The position numbers and the translations under genes are program-made. Shown here piece by piece: positions 47,998-57,404 of a DNA stretch of 64,000 nucleotides. The notes beneath the pieces were generated by a model. The model made no database searches, had not been told where the DNA came from, and saw only the letters and a program-made list of their open reading frames with translations. This stretch comes from Paractinoplanes ovalisporus (GTDB taxonomy: Bacteria; Actinomycetota; Actinomycetes; Mycobacteriales; Micromonosporaceae): assembly GCF_016834655.1 (NCBI RefSeq), contig NZ_JAENHP010000001.1:1116001-1180000 (forward strand), in the 5' to 3' direction. Position 1 is the first letter of the stretch. Every line of letters begins with the position of its first letter.

Positions 47998-48675
47998 TCA
48001 GCCGCCGATCTCGACCGCCTCGGCGGTGACCGTGATGCCCTCGGCGAAGTCGACGATCTGCTCCTGGGTGAGACCGACCGACTCCGGCACCTGCACCTGC
48101 ACGTCACGGCCGGTGGCGTCGGGGAAGAACAGCCAGCGGGTGCCCGAGAGCTTGCCCTCCGACTCCAACGGGTGACCGAGGCGGCCCTCCCGGCCGTTGA
48201 CGTCGACCTTCGTCACCGGGGACTCGGCCGGGAACCGCGACTCGCCCTGGAGCTGGACCGCGATCCGGCCCTCCAAGCTGAAAGCGCCCGAATTGTCCCC
48301 CGGCAGATCGCCCCGGTTCGGAGGCTCGACCACGAACGACGACGGGTCGGACGAGACGACCTTCCAGCCGTCCGGCACGGTGCTGACCTCGAAGCCGGTC
48401 GGCTGCGCGCCGGTGTACGAGACCAGGGTGAGCCGGGCCGACGAACCGGAACCGGGGCCGACCTTCTCCGGCGAACCGGAACCGGGGCCGACCTGGGTCA
48501 GGCCGACCGCGGCCGCGGCCACGACGGCGACGAACCCGCCGGCGATCGTGAGGCGCTGACGGCTGCGGCGGGTCGCGGCCCGCCGGCCCCGGGCCACATC
48601 GCCGGCGACCACGTCGGGCCCGGTGCGGCCGGGGGCGACGGTGAGATTACGCAGGACGTCCTCGACGTCAGGCAT
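47998..48675 (-). CDS. Membrane-anchored protein paired with an ECF sigma factor
   Basis: The 225-residue protein has a cytoplasmic N-terminus (MPDVEDVLRNLTVAPGRT), a basic segment, one membrane helix (LTIAGGFVAVVAAAAVGLTQV) and an external part. It contains a 10-residue duplication, VGPGSGSPEK followed by VGPGSGSSAR, coded by a 23-bp sequence repeated 30 bases apart (48442 and 48472). The external domain (GFEVSTVPDGWKVVSSDPSS, VDVNGREGRLGH) is of a type common after SigE-like sigma genes in actinomycetes. Its ATG overlaps the sigma factor stop by eight bases. An anti-sigma or signalling role is inferred. Confidence 0.8.
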   Translation of the reverse strand: MPDVEDVLRNLTVAPGRTGPDVVAGDVARGRRAATRRSRQRLTIAGGFVAVVAAAAVGLTQVGPGSGSPEKVGPGSGSSARLTLVSYTGAQPTGFEVSTVPDGWKVVSSDPSSFVVEPPNRGDLPGDNSGAFSLEGRIAVQLQGESRFPAESPVTKVDVNGREGRLGHPLESEGKLSGTRWLFFPDATGRDVQVQVPESVGLTQEQIVDFAEGITVTAEAVEIGG

Positions 48676-49216
48676 GACGGTTTCCTTCCAGAACGTGGGG
48701 GTTCAGCAGGGGCGGAAAGAGTTCGCGCAGCCGTTGCAGCCCGCGGGCGCTCTGGCTCTTGACGTTGCCCTCGCTGCAGCGCAGGGCGTCGGCCGTCTCG
48801 GCGACGGTGAGCCCCTCGACGTAGCGCAGCACCACTGCCGCCCGCTGGCTCGGGGGCAGCGTGGCCAGCAGGGCGAGCATGGTCTGGTCGTCGCCCGTGG
48901 GCGGGTCGGTCGCCGTCTCGGGCAGCACGGCCCGCACCTGTTCGCGCCGGCGGAACAGGCTGCGGTGCTCGTCGGTGGCCGCGTTCACGACGCACCGGCG
49001 GGCGTACGCGTCCACCGTCTCGGGGCGCACCCGGGACCAGGCCAGATACAGGTTGGTCAGGGCGGTCTGCACCACGTCCTCGGCCCGGGCCGCGTCGCCG
49101 GAGACCAGCAACGCGGCCGTACGGACCAGGGCCGCGCGTCGTGCGGTCACGAACTCGGTGAACTCACGTTCCCGATCGGAAGCCCGCTTCACGGTCACCC
49201 GCCTTTCGTCATCCAC
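48668..49216 (-). CDS. SigE-family ECF sigma factor
   Basis: This 182-residue sigma factor shows region 2 in FTEFVTARRAALVRTAALLV, AARAEDVVQTALTNLYLAW and VDAYARRCVVNAATDEHR. Region 4 is in LPPSQRAAVVLRYVEGLTVA followed by ETADALRCSEGNVKSQSARG. It should bind core RNA polymerase and transcribe a small regulon. The longest frame starts at an ATG at 49216. A GTG at 49189, preceded by AAAGGCGGG at about nine bases, has a better ribosome site and would give a start just before KRASDREREF. Its stop overlaps the gene for the membrane partner. Confidence 0.88.
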   Translation of the reverse strand: MDDERRVTVKRASDREREFTEFVTARRAALVRTAALLVSGDAARAEDVVQTALTNLYLAWSRVRPETVDAYARRCVVNAATDEHRSLFRRREQVRAVLPETATDPPTGDDQTMLALLATLPPSQRAAVVLRYVEGLTVAETADALRCSEGNVKSQSARGLQRLRELFPPLLNPHVLEGNRHA

Positions 49217-49330
49217 TCGGTTCAGGTCGCCCCTACTACGGGACGACCCCCTCCGCGGGTTGCACGCAAGGCGGGATTTCTTCGGAAGCGCGCGGCGTCA
49301 AAAAGGCGCCGGGAAAAAGGCGCGCCGGAG

Positions 49331-50437
49331 CTACAGCGGCACCCACTCCGTGCTGGTGGTGATCTCGGCCAGCACCTCGGGCAACGGCTCCACACCGAGG
49401 CCGGGCCCGGACGGAACGGGCAGGTGACCGTTCTCCAGCACGAACGGCACGGTCACGTCCGTACGGAAATAGCGGTCCGAAGCCGACGTATCCCCCGGCA
49501 GCGTGAAACCGGGCAGCGCGGCCAGCGCGACATTGGCCGCCCGCCCCAGCCCCGTCTCGAGCATGCCCCCGCACCAGACCGGGATGCCGTTGGCCACGCA
49601 CACGTCGTGGATGCGGCGCGCCTCCAGATAGCCGCCGACCCGGCCCGGCTTGACGTTGATGATGCTGCACGCGCCGAGCCGGATCGCGTCCGCCGCGGCC
49701 CGGGCCGACACGATCGACTCGTCCAGGCAGATCGGGGTGCGCACGCGGCGAGACAGCTCGACGTGGCCGAGCACGTCCTCCTCGTCGAGGGGCTGTTCGA
49801 TCAGCAGCAGGCCGAACGGGTCGAGCGCGGCCAGCAGCGGCGCCTGCCCGACCGTGTACGCCGTGTTCGCGTCCACCTGCAGCAGAACGTCGTCGCCGAA
49901 GCGCTCGCGGACCGCCCGGACCGGCTCGACGTCCCAGCCCGGCTCGATCTTCAGCTTGATCCGGACGTACCCCTGGGCCAGATAGCCGTCGACCGCGTCG
50001 AGCAGTTGGGGAATCGAGTCCATGATGCCGACCGACACCCCGCAGGGCACCCGGTCGGCGGTGGCCCCGAGCTCGCGGGCGAAGCTGCGGCCGGCCGCGC
50101 GCAGTTCGGCGTCGAGCACCGCGGTCTCCAGCGCCGCCTTGGCCATCCGGTGGCCCTTGAACTTGTGCAGCGCCGGGGCAACATCGATGGCCGACGCCGG
50201 CTCGACCGCCGCGAGTGCGGGGATCAGGTAGCGGCGCAACACATCGGCCGCCGCCTCCACATATTCGCTGGAGTAGAGCGGATCGCTCATCGCGACACAT
50301 TCGCCCCAGCCCTCGGCCTCGTCGGTGACCGCCCGCAGCAGCAGCACGTCACGCTCGGTCTCGGTGCCGAACGAGGTGCGGAACGGCGCCACCAACGGCA
50401 TCCGGATCCGGCGCATCTCGATCCCGCTGAGTTTCAT
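49331..50437 (-). CDS. menC: N-acylamino acid racemase / o-succinylbenzoate synthase
   Basis: The 368-residue enolase-superfamily enzyme closely follows the Amycolatopsis N-acylamino acid racemase pattern (MPLVAPFRTSFGTETERDVL, AALETAVLDAELRA, CGVSVGIMDSIPQLLDAVDG). The catalytic Lys pair lies in RIKLKIEPG near residue 163 and NVKPGRVGG near 263. The metal ligands are in LQVDANTAY, LIEQPLDEED and CLDESIVSA. Members racemise N-succinyl or N-acyl amino acids and can make o-succinylbenzoate. The GNAT and M20 neighbours favour the racemase role. The ATG overlaps the GNAT stop (ATGA). It is the last gene of the right-hand operon. Confidence 0.93.
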   Translation of the reverse strand: MKLSGIEMRRIRMPLVAPFRTSFGTETERDVLLLRAVTDEAEGWGECVAMSDPLYSSEYVEAAADVLRRYLIPALAAVEPASAIDVAPALHKFKGHRMAKAALETAVLDAELRAAGRSFARELGATADRVPCGVSVGIMDSIPQLLDAVDGYLAQGYVRIKLKIEPGWDVEPVRAVRERFGDDVLLQVDANTAYTVGQAPLLAALDPFGLLLIEQPLDEEDVLGHVELSRRVRTPICLDESIVSARAAADAIRLGACSIINVKPGRVGGYLEARRIHDVCVANGIPVWCGGMLETGLGRAANVALAALPGFTLPGDTSASDRYFRTDVTVPFVLENGHLPVPSGPGLGVEPLPEVLAEITTSTEWVPL

Positions 50438-51273
50438 GAACCCTGCCTCTCCACCACATACCAGCCGGCCCGATCGAATCCGGTCACCCGCGCCCCGCCG
50501 TCGATGAGAGGAGCAAGCGTTTCCCGTACGGCCAATCGCCATCGCCGGGCGCAGGCGGGATCCTCCCGGCGGAGCGTCTCGATGTCGGCCGGCACCGCGA
50601 CCAGCACGGTCCGCGTGTCGGCCGGGCGCGGAGCCGGTTCACCGTCGGGAGTGCGTTCCAGCGCGAAGGCTGCCCCGGTCACGTCCACGGGCGAGGCCAG
50701 CCCCTGCACGGCCAGGTCGACCCGCGGCGACGCCAGGTCCCAGCGCAGCAGCAGCCGGTCGGTGTCGTCGGCGCTGTTGATGCCGTCGCTCATCGGGCCG
50801 TAGAAGTGCGGCAGGTACTGCACCGGCTCGCCGCCCAGCTTGACCAGGTTGAAGTACGCGTTGCGGCCCACCAGCGGGTCGAAGGTCCAGCTGATCGTGG
50901 TCACGCCCTGGCGCAGCGCCCACGCCCGCTGGTGCAGCTTGATCGCCCCGCCGACGCTGCGGCCCCGCGCCGCGCGTGTGACCCCGGCGATGTGGCTGTG
51001 CATCTCGCGGCGCTCGGGCGGGCCGAAGAAGGCGATGCAGGCCCCGATCATGCCCGTACGGTCGAACGCGCCCGCCACGTAGTTGCCGGCCTTGCTCATC
51101 GCGCGCAGCAGGTCCCGGGTCACCGGCGGGTCGGCCGGGTCGGACTGCCAGATCGAGTCGAACAGCCGGCACACGTCGTGCAGCTCGGCCAGCTCGGTGA
51201 GGATCCGCACCTCGACCCCGGCCGCCTCGGCCGCTGACTTGGCCGCGGTGGCCGGACTCAGCAGATCGCTCAT
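50434..51273 (-). CDS. GNAT-family N-acyltransferase
   Basis: The 279-residue protein has a GNAT fold. The N-terminal half includes VRILTELAELHDVCRLFDSI and YVAGAFDRTGMIGACIAFFG, and the acyl-CoA motif region is VTRAARGRSVGGAIKLHQRA followed by ISWTFDPLVGRNAYFNLVKL. The C-terminal half (TRTVLVAVPADIETLRRED) is a family-specific extension. Relatives next to N-succinylamino acid racemases are succinyltransferases acting on D-amino acids. Coupled by ATGA overlaps to the M20 gene before it and the menC gene after it, it fits that role. The frame is open far upstream, but that part is a shadow of the M20 gene. Confidence 0.88.
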   Translation of the reverse strand: MSDLLSPATAAKSAAEAAGVEVRILTELAELHDVCRLFDSIWQSDPADPPVTRDLLRAMSKAGNYVAGAFDRTGMIGACIAFFGPPERREMHSHIAGVTRAARGRSVGGAIKLHQRAWALRQGVTTISWTFDPLVGRNAYFNLVKLGGEPVQYLPHFYGPMSDGINSADDTDRLLLRWDLASPRVDLAVQGLASPVDVTGAAFALERTPDGEPAPRPADTRTVLVAVPADIETLRREDPACARRWRLAVRETLAPLIDGGARVTGFDRAGWYVVERQGS

Positions 51274-52364
51274 CGGCGGATCACCTCCTGCAGCAGCTCC
51301 GCGACCAGCGCGGCGCGGCGCGGCATCTCCGCGACCACCACGTGTTCGCCGGCCGCGTGCGCGCCACCGCCGACCGCCCCGAGCCCGTCCAGGGTGGGGG
51401 TGCCGACGCCCGCGGTGAAGTTGCCGTCCGAGGCGCCGCCCACGGCGGCCCGGGCCAGCGGCGGCAACTCCAGCCGTCCGGCGATCGCCACCGCCCGCGC
51501 GAACAACTCCGCCGAGGCCGTGGCTTCCAGCGGCGGCCGGTTCGGGCCACCCTCGATCACGATTCGCGCGCCCGGCACCACCGGGGTCAGCGCGTGCAGC
51601 GCCGCGTCGACCCGTTCCTGCTCGGCGACCGTGCGGGCGCGGACGTCGACGGCGAACTCCCCCGCCGCCGGAACGGTGTTGGTGGTGGTGCCCGCGGTCA
51701 TCCGGGTCGGCACCACCGTCGTGCCGAGCGCGGGGTCGCCCAGGGCCTGCACGGCGAGAACCTGGTGAGCCAGCTCCACTGTGGAGTTCACGCCGGCCTC
51801 CGGTTCGAGCCCGGCGTGCGAGGCACGGCCCAGAACCCGTACGCGATAGAGGGAAACGCCTTTGCGCTCGGTCTTGAGGGCACCCCCGTCGGCCGAGGCC
51901 TCCAGCACCAGGGCGGCCGCGCACCCGGCGGCCTCCTTCTCGATCAGCTCGCGCGACGACGGCGAACCGAGCTCCTCGTCGCCGGTGATCAGCACGCTCA
52001 CGCCGTCCCGGTCGGGCAGCGCGGCCACCGCGTGCAGGGCCTGCACCACACCGGCCTTCATGTCGAAGCAGCCCGGCCCGCGCGCGATCCCGTCATCCAC
52101 CGCGTACGGGTTCTGTTCCAGCGATCCGATCGGCCACACCGTGTCATGGTGGCCCAGCAACAGCGCCCGGGGCGGGCCGGAACCGAAGCGCCACCGCAAA
52201 TGGGTACGCCCGTCGAGGACGATCCGCTCGGGTTCCACGCCCAGCCGCCGGCGGCCGACCCCGGCCAGCACCTCGGCGCTGCGGGCCACGGCGGCCCGGT
52301 CGTCCGAGGGTGATTCGCAGGTCACCAGCTCCCGCAGGTCGGCCAGCATCGCGGACAGGTCCAT
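51270..52364 (-). CDS. M20-family metallopeptidase / N-acyl-amino acid deacylase
   Basis: This 364-residue enzyme has the M20 di-zinc pattern: LLLGHHDTVWPIG near residue 70, GCFDMKAGVVQAL, the catalytic Glu in ITGDEELGSPSSREL near 127, LVLEASADGG, the lid domain with RASHAGLEPEAGVNS, and a final His in GAVGGGAHAAGEHV. The glutamate-carboxypeptidase-like subgroup hydrolyses N-acyl amino acids and small peptides. With the racemase and GNAT neighbours it fits the L-desuccinylase step. The ATG at 52364 lies one base beyond the S9-S12 stop and is preferred over the upstream frame. Confidence 0.9.
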   Translation of the reverse strand: MDLSAMLADLRELVTCESPSDDRAAVARSAEVLAGVGRRRLGVEPERIVLDGRTHLRWRFGSGPPRALLLGHHDTVWPIGSLEQNPYAVDDGIARGPGCFDMKAGVVQALHAVAALPDRDGVSVLITGDEELGSPSSRELIEKEAAGCAAALVLEASADGGALKTERKGVSLYRVRVLGRASHAGLEPEAGVNSTVELAHQVLAVQALGDPALGTTVVPTRMTAGTTTNTVPAAGEFAVDVRARTVAEQERVDAALHALTPVVPGARIVIEGGPNRPPLEATASAELFARAVAIAGRLELPPLARAAVGGASDGNFTAGVGTPTLDGLGAVGGGAHAAGEHVVVAEMPRRAALVAELLQEVIRR

Positions 52365-52365
52365 C

Positions 52366-55300
52366 TCACGCCACCTTCGGGGTCGCCCGCACACCCAGGT
52401 GCACATAGCGTTCGCCGGTGGGCAGCCGGTAGAAGAACACCGGCACCCAGGAACTGCTTTCGGGAAGGCGTACGAGGAAAAGGTCGTCCTTGACCGCCAC
52501 CATCTCCAGCTCGTGCACCGGTTCCGGGGTGAGCTCGGCCAGCGGCCCGGTGGTGGTCATCCGCAGAACCGCGCCCTCGAGGACCTCGATCTGGATGCTG
52601 GCCCGCTCGTAGGTGCCCAGGTGCTCGGTGATGTCGACCTCGACCGGCGTCGCGGGCGGGGTGAGCGGCCGCGGCATCGTCACCCCGGCCACCTCGGCGA
52701 AGATCTCGGCGAACAGGTCCTGGTAGAGGTCGCGGGCGCCCTCGCCGTTGGTCAGCAGGGTGACGGCGAGGTCCTGCTCGGGCAGGATCCGCAGGAACGC
52801 CGACTGGCCGATGGTGTTGCCGTCGTGGCCGATCAGCCGGTGGCCGTCCCAGCCGAAGCGGATCCAGCCCAGCCCCCACGAGTCGCCCAGCGTGTACTTC
52901 TCGGGCAACTCGACCTGTTCGGCGGTCATCTCGGCCGCGCCGGCCTCGCTGAGCAGCCGGGTGCCGTCCGGGGCCAGGCCGCCGGCGAGGTGCAGGCGGG
53001 CGAAGGCCAGCAGGTCGGCCGCGGTGGCGGTGATGAGCCCGGCCGGGCCGAGCGCCCGGGGCAGCGTCCAGACCGCGGCGACCTTCGGACCGGGCAGGTG
53101 ACCGGTGGCGGCCCGGTGCAGCAGCGCCTCCTCGGGCAGGGTTCCGGTGCGGCGCAGGCCGAGCGGGGTGCTGATCCGCTCGCGCAGGGCGGCGTCCCAG
53201 GTGCCGCCGGTCAGCTTCTCGACCACCCGCCCGGCCAGCGAGAAACCGGAGTTGCAGTACGACCAGGTGGCGCCGAGCGGGTGGTTCTGGGTCACGTCGC
53301 GCAGGCCGTCGACGTACTTCTCCAGGCAGTCGTCGCCGCGGCCGGTGTCGGTGAAGACGTCGCCGTCGATGCCGCTGGTGTGGGTCAGCAGGTGCCGCAT
53401 GGTCACCTTGGCCGCGACGCCCGGGTCGGACAGGGTCAGCTCGGGCAGCACGTCGGCGATCGGGGCGTCCAGTTCGAGCTTGCCCTCGTCGACGAGCTGC
53501 TGCACGAGCGTGGCCGTCCAGACCTTGCTGATCGAGCCGATCTGGAACACCGAGTCGGTGGTGGCCTCGACGCCGGTGTCCACATTGACCATTCCGTACG
53601 CGGCCTCGACCAGCTCGTCGCCGCGCGAGATGCCGAGGACCGCCCCGGGCAGGCCGTGGCGCTTGGCGAGCACGTCGAGGCGGCGCTGCCAGTGCCCGGC
53701 GTCCAGCGGCTTGCGGCCGGCGCTGGTGTGGCGGCGCACCCATTCGGCGATGCGCCGGTTGAAGTCGAGGCGCTGCGAGGGCGGCCCCTCGACGATCAGC
53801 AGGTGCGAACCGCCCGGATAGAGCACCAGCTCGGACGGCACGCCCCGCTCGCGCAGCGCGGTGTGCCACTGCTGGGCCTGGCCGACCGGGCAGCGCAGGT
53901 CCGAGTCGCCCTGGATGATCAGGGTGGGGGTGGTGACCTCGGTGACCCGGGTCAGCGGTGACATCGCGGCGTAGCGCTCGGGCACCTCCCACGGCCGGCC
54001 GCCGAGCTCGATCGCGGCCAGCAGGTGCCCGTCGTCCGAGGTGCCAGCCATGCTGGTCAGGTCGCTGACCACGCCCCCGGTGACCGCGGCCGCGAACCGT
54101 CCGTCGATGGCGGTGAGATAGCAGGTCATGTAGCCGCCGTAGCTGTAGCCGGCCACCGCCAGCTTGTCCGGATCGGCGACCCCGTCGGCGACCAGCTGGT
54201 CGAGCGGCTCGAGGAAGTCGCGGGCGTCGGCCTCGCCCCACGCGCCGAGGGCGGCCGTGAAGAACCGTTCGCCGTAGCCGTCGCTGGCGCGCGGGTTGAG
54301 CAGCAGCACGTTCCAGCCGTCGGCGGCCAGTTCCTGGTGGTAGAGGTGGACGTCGTCGGCGGCGCCGTTCCACGCGTTGTGCGGGCCGCCGTGGATGTCC
54401 AGCAGCAACGGCCGCGGGCCGGTGACCTCGGGGTCGCGGATCAGCCAGCCGTGCACGACGGTGCCGTCCGAGATGGTGAACTCACGCTCCTCGCGGGCGA
54501 ACAGCTCGACGTCGCCGAAGACCGATCCATGAGTCGTGCGCACGGTTTCGACGCCGGTCACCACGTCGACGGTGACGATTTCCCCGTACGAGGTGGGAGT
54601 CGCGAGCGCGATGGCCGCGGTGTCCCCGGCGATGGACAGCCCCGACACCACGCGTCCGGCCCCGGCCACGACGGCCCGGGGTGCGCCCCCGTCGATCGGC
54701 ACGGCGTAGAGGTGCGAGCAACCCCGGTCCCGTACGCAGAAAAGGACCGTACGGCCGTCGGCAGCGAACCGTGGCACCGCGCCGGGGTAGGCCGGACCGC
54801 CCGGCATGACGTTGCGGTCGAGGCTGTCGGCGAGGATGCGCACCGGGCCGCCGTCGAGCGGGACATAGAGCAGGCCGGCGTGCCCGACCGGGGCGCCCAT
54901 GGTGCCGACGACCAGCAGCGCGTCGCCCGGCGGGGTCCACACGACCGCACCGGCGAGCCCGTCGGCGAGCCCGGCCACCACCGGCCGCGCCTTGGGGTCG
55001 GTGACGTCGAGAACGTGCACCGGCGCCCGCAGGATCAGGTCGGCGTCCTCGGCGGTCGCGGCCGCGAAGGCCAGCCGGGTCGAGTCGGGCGACCAGGCCG
55101 GGGCGCCCGCGTGCCAGTCCCCCTCGGTCACCTGGCGGCATTCGCGGGTCTTCAGATCCAGCACGAACAGGTGCGTACGGAGGTCGCGCAGCCAGCCCGA
55201 ACCGTCGGCCTGATAGTCGAGGCGGGCGGTGACGATCGGGGCGCTCTTCTCGGCGCCGGTCACCGAGACCGGGGCGGAGAAGGCGATTCTGGTGCCGTCG

Positions 55301-55647
55301 GGGCTGAACATCGGGGCGCCGGCGCCCAGCGGGAGGTCGGTGACCGGCTCGGCCTCACCGCCGTCGGCGGGCAGCAGCCACAGCTGGGCCGGGCCGGCGC
55401 CGCCGCGCAGGAACGCGATCTGCCGGCCGTCGGGCGACCAGGCCGGTGAGGTGTCGGCCGGGCCGCGGGTCAGGCGGCGGGCGCCGGAGCCGTCCGGGCC
55501 GGCCAGCCAGATCTCGCGGGTGACCCGGTCGGCCTTCTGGTCGGCGGCGCGCAGCACGTACGCGATCCGGCCGCCGTCCGGGCTCAGCGCGGGTTGTTCG
55601 GGCGCCGCCACCGACACCAGGTCCTCGATCTGCGCACGACGTGCCAC
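52366..55647 (-). CDS. Fused S9 prolyl-oligopeptidase and S12 serine hydrolase
   Basis: This 1093-residue protein joins two peptidases. Residues 1 to about 640 are an S9 acylaminoacyl-peptidase type: a WD40-like propeller (LSPDGGRIAYVLRA, WSPDGRQIAFLRGG) then a catalytic domain with the Ser in VAGYSYGGYMTCYL near 503, Asp in GDSDLRCPVGQA and His in PGGSHLLIV. Residues about 650-1093 are an S12 domain with SISKVW near 703, YCNSGF and GHDGNTIG. The S12 part is a close paralogue of the separate gene at 58139-59506. No signal peptide: it should act on imported peptides. The GTG start at 55647 follows GCGAGGGGGAAC. Confidence 0.92.
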   Translation of the reverse strand: MARRAQIEDLVSVAAPEQPALSPDGGRIAYVLRAADQKADRVTREIWLAGPDGSGARRLTRGPADTSPAWSPDGRQIAFLRGGAGPAQLWLLPADGGEAEPVTDLPLGAGAPMFSPDGTRIAFSAPVSVTGAEKSAPIVTARLDYQADGSGWLRDLRTHLFVLDLKTRECRQVTEGDWHAGAPAWSPDSTRLAFAAATAEDADLILRAPVHVLDVTDPKARPVVAGLADGLAGAVVWTPPGDALLVVGTMGAPVGHAGLLYVPLDGGPVRILADSLDRNVMPGGPAYPGAVPRFAADGRTVLFCVRDRGCSHLYAVPIDGGAPRAVVAGAGRVVSGLSIAGDTAAIALATPTSYGEIVTVDVVTGVETVRTTHGSVFGDVELFAREEREFTISDGTVVHGWLIRDPEVTGPRPLLLDIHGGPHNAWNGAADDVHLYHQELAADGWNVLLLNPRASDGYGERFFTAALGAWGEADARDFLEPLDQLVADGVADPDKLAVAGYSYGGYMTCYLTAIDGRFAAAVTGGVVSDLTSMAGTSDDGHLLAAIELGGRPWEVPERYAAMSPLTRVTEVTTPTLIIQGDSDLRCPVGQAQQWHTALRERGVPSELVLYPGGSHLLIVEGPPSQRLDFNRRIAEWVRRHTSAGRKPLDAGHWQRRLDVLAKRHGLPGAVLGISRGDELVEAAYGMVNVDTGVEATTDSVFQIGSISKVWTATLVQQLVDEGKLELDAPIADVLPELTLSDPGVAAKVTMRHLLTHTSGIDGDVFTDTGRGDDCLEKYVDGLRDVTQNHPLGATWSYCNSGFSLAGRVVEKLTGGTWDAALRERISTPLGLRRTGTLPEEALLHRAATGHLPGPKVAAVWTLPRALGPAGLITATAADLLAFARLHLAGGLAPDGTRLLSEAGAAEMTAEQVELPEKYTLGDSWGLGWIRFGWDGHRLIGHDGNTIGQSAFLRILPEQDLAVTLLTNGEGARDLYQDLFAEIFAEVAGVTMPRPLTPPATPVEVDITEHLGTYERASIQIEVLEGAVLRMTTTGPLAELTPEPVHELEMVAVKDDLFLVRLPESSSWVPVFFYRLPTGERYVHLGVRATPKVA

Positions 55648-55772
55648 GGTTGTTCCCCCTCGCCTCGCGGGTCTTAGCGCGAAGCCTGCCGGTAACCGGG
55701 TACCCGTGTCATGGTGCGGCCGAACGAGTCGGGGCCCCTCGACTCGTCCGCTACGCCGAGTCCGACCGCGCG

Positions 55773-57380
55773 CTACGCCGAGAACACCCGTAGCTGCAGC
55801 ATCGCGCCGAAGCGGGCCTCGGGGTCGGCCAGGTCGATCTCGCCCACCTCGGCCAGGCGGCGCAGCCGGTAGCGGAACGTGTTGGGGTGCACGTGCAGGG
55901 CGGCCGCCGCGGCCACCGCGTCGCCGAACGCGTCCAGCCACGCGGCGAACGTCTCGACCAGGTTGGCGTTGTGCTCGGCGTCGTAGGCGAGCAGCTTCGC
56001 GAGCGGCCCGCTCGGCTCGTCACCACGGGCGGCGACCAGATCGCGCACGTCGAGCACCATCGCCTTGGTATAGACGTCACCCAGCCGCGCGACCCGCAGC
56101 CCGCACCCGGCGCGCAGCACCCGCAGCGCGCGGTCGGCATCGGCCCGCGCGACGGCCAGCTGGGCCACCGAGGTCGCGGTCGGGCCCACCCCGATCACGG
56201 CCGGCACGCGGTCGCCGACCCGGTCCAGGAACTCGGTGGCGACCCGGACGGCCCGTTCCGACGTGGCCACCGGCAGCAGCCCGTAGGCGACGTCGCCGAG
56301 CAGGGCCACCGCGCTCGCGGCGTGCACGGCGCTGAGGTGCATCGCGAGCGCGTCGGTGAGGCGTTGCCGGTCGGCGGCCAGCCCGGAACGGTCGGCTGCG
56401 CCCTCCGGCTCGGCCGGCGTCAGGGCGAGCACGACCAGGGTCTGGTCGGCCAGGCCGAGACGGGCCAGGGAGTCGCGGGCCCCGGTGCCGCCCTCCAGTG
56501 CGGTGCCGACCAACTCCGTACGCAATCGGCGCTCGACATCGGCGCCCGCGCGCAACCGCAGCATGTGCAGCGCGACCAGCTTGGCGGCGTCGCTGAAGGC
56601 GCGGGACCGGTCGGGGGTCAGCGGCTCGTGCACGGCGGCCCAGATCGAGCCCAGGAACTCGTCCCCGGCCCGGACGGCCACGGCGACCCGTGGCACCGAG
56701 AAGTCGCCGGGCGCGCTCGGCGGTGGGGTCACGAACACCGGATCGGCGCTGCGGTGCAGATCGCGATGCACCCCGGCCCGAGACAGCAGGCGGGCGTAGC
56801 GTTCGGGCACCTGACGGCCGAGGATCGTCTCGACCCGCGACTCGTCGGCCTCCTCCTGGCGGCCCGAGAAGGCCAGCACGCGCGAGTCCGGGTCTTCGAT
56901 CGTGACCGGCGCGTCGACCAGCGCGGCCACGGCGTTGGCCAGCGCGAACAGGTCTCCCGAGGGCATGCCGCCGAGCATCTCGTCGCCGGCGTCCCCGACA
57001 TCGCCCTGGCTGAGCATCGAACGCAGCAGCGCGGCCAGCTGGGCCCAGGAAGCGCCGCGGGTCAGCGCCAGCAGCGCCACGCCCGATTCCTCGGCCGCCT
57101 TCCGCAGATCGTCGCCGGCCGGAACCGGGGCCCGGACGATCAGCCCGGCCGCGCCCTGCTCCCCCAGCGCCCGCAGCAGCGCCGCGATCTCGCCCGGCTC
57201 GCGCAGGCCCACGCCGAGCACGAGGGCGGGCGAGGGCAGATGCGGTTCGTCGTACGGGTCGTGGATGGCGATCCCGGCGATCGGCTCGGTCGAGCGGACC
57301 TCGCCGTGCACCAGGTCGAGCAGCGTGGCCCCGAGGTCGTCGAGGACCCGCCCGAGGCTGGCGCGCGGCAGCTGGGTCAT
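55773..57380 (-). CDS. PucR-family transcriptional regulator
   Basis: The 535-residue protein matches the PucR family. The N-terminal purine-catabolism-type region contains ALVLGVGLREPGEIAALLRA and SGVALLALTRGASWAQLAAL. A GAF-like centre (AVAALVDAPVTIEDPDSRVL) follows, then GGDEF-like vestiges, and the C-terminal PucR helix-turn-helix in LHVHPNTFRYRLRRLAEVGE. Such regulators control nitrogen-compound catabolism genes. It lies inside the peptide-transport and D-amino-acid gene set and is its likely local regulator. I place the start at the ATG 57380; an ATG at 57401, four bases after the DppF stop, is also possible and would be tightly coupled. Confidence 0.9.
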   Translation of the reverse strand: MTQLPRASLGRVLDDLGATLLDLVHGEVRSTEPIAGIAIHDPYDEPHLPSPALVLGVGLREPGEIAALLRALGEQGAAGLIVRAPVPAGDDLRKAAEESGVALLALTRGASWAQLAALLRSMLSQGDVGDAGDEMLGGMPSGDLFALANAVAALVDAPVTIEDPDSRVLAFSGRQEEADESRVETILGRQVPERYARLLSRAGVHRDLHRSADPVFVTPPPSAPGDFSVPRVAVAVRAGDEFLGSIWAAVHEPLTPDRSRAFSDAAKLVALHMLRLRAGADVERRLRTELVGTALEGGTGARDSLARLGLADQTLVVLALTPAEPEGAADRSGLAADRQRLTDALAMHLSAVHAASAVALLGDVAYGLLPVATSERAVRVATEFLDRVGDRVPAVIGVGPTATSVAQLAVARADADRALRVLRAGCGLRVARLGDVYTKAMVLDVRDLVAARGDEPSGPLAKLLAYDAEHNANLVETFAAWLDAFGDAVAAAAALHVHPNTFRYRLRRLAEVGEIDLADPEARFGAMLQLRVFSA

Positions 57381-57404
57381 GCCACCGGAGCCTAGTGGCA
57401 TCGG

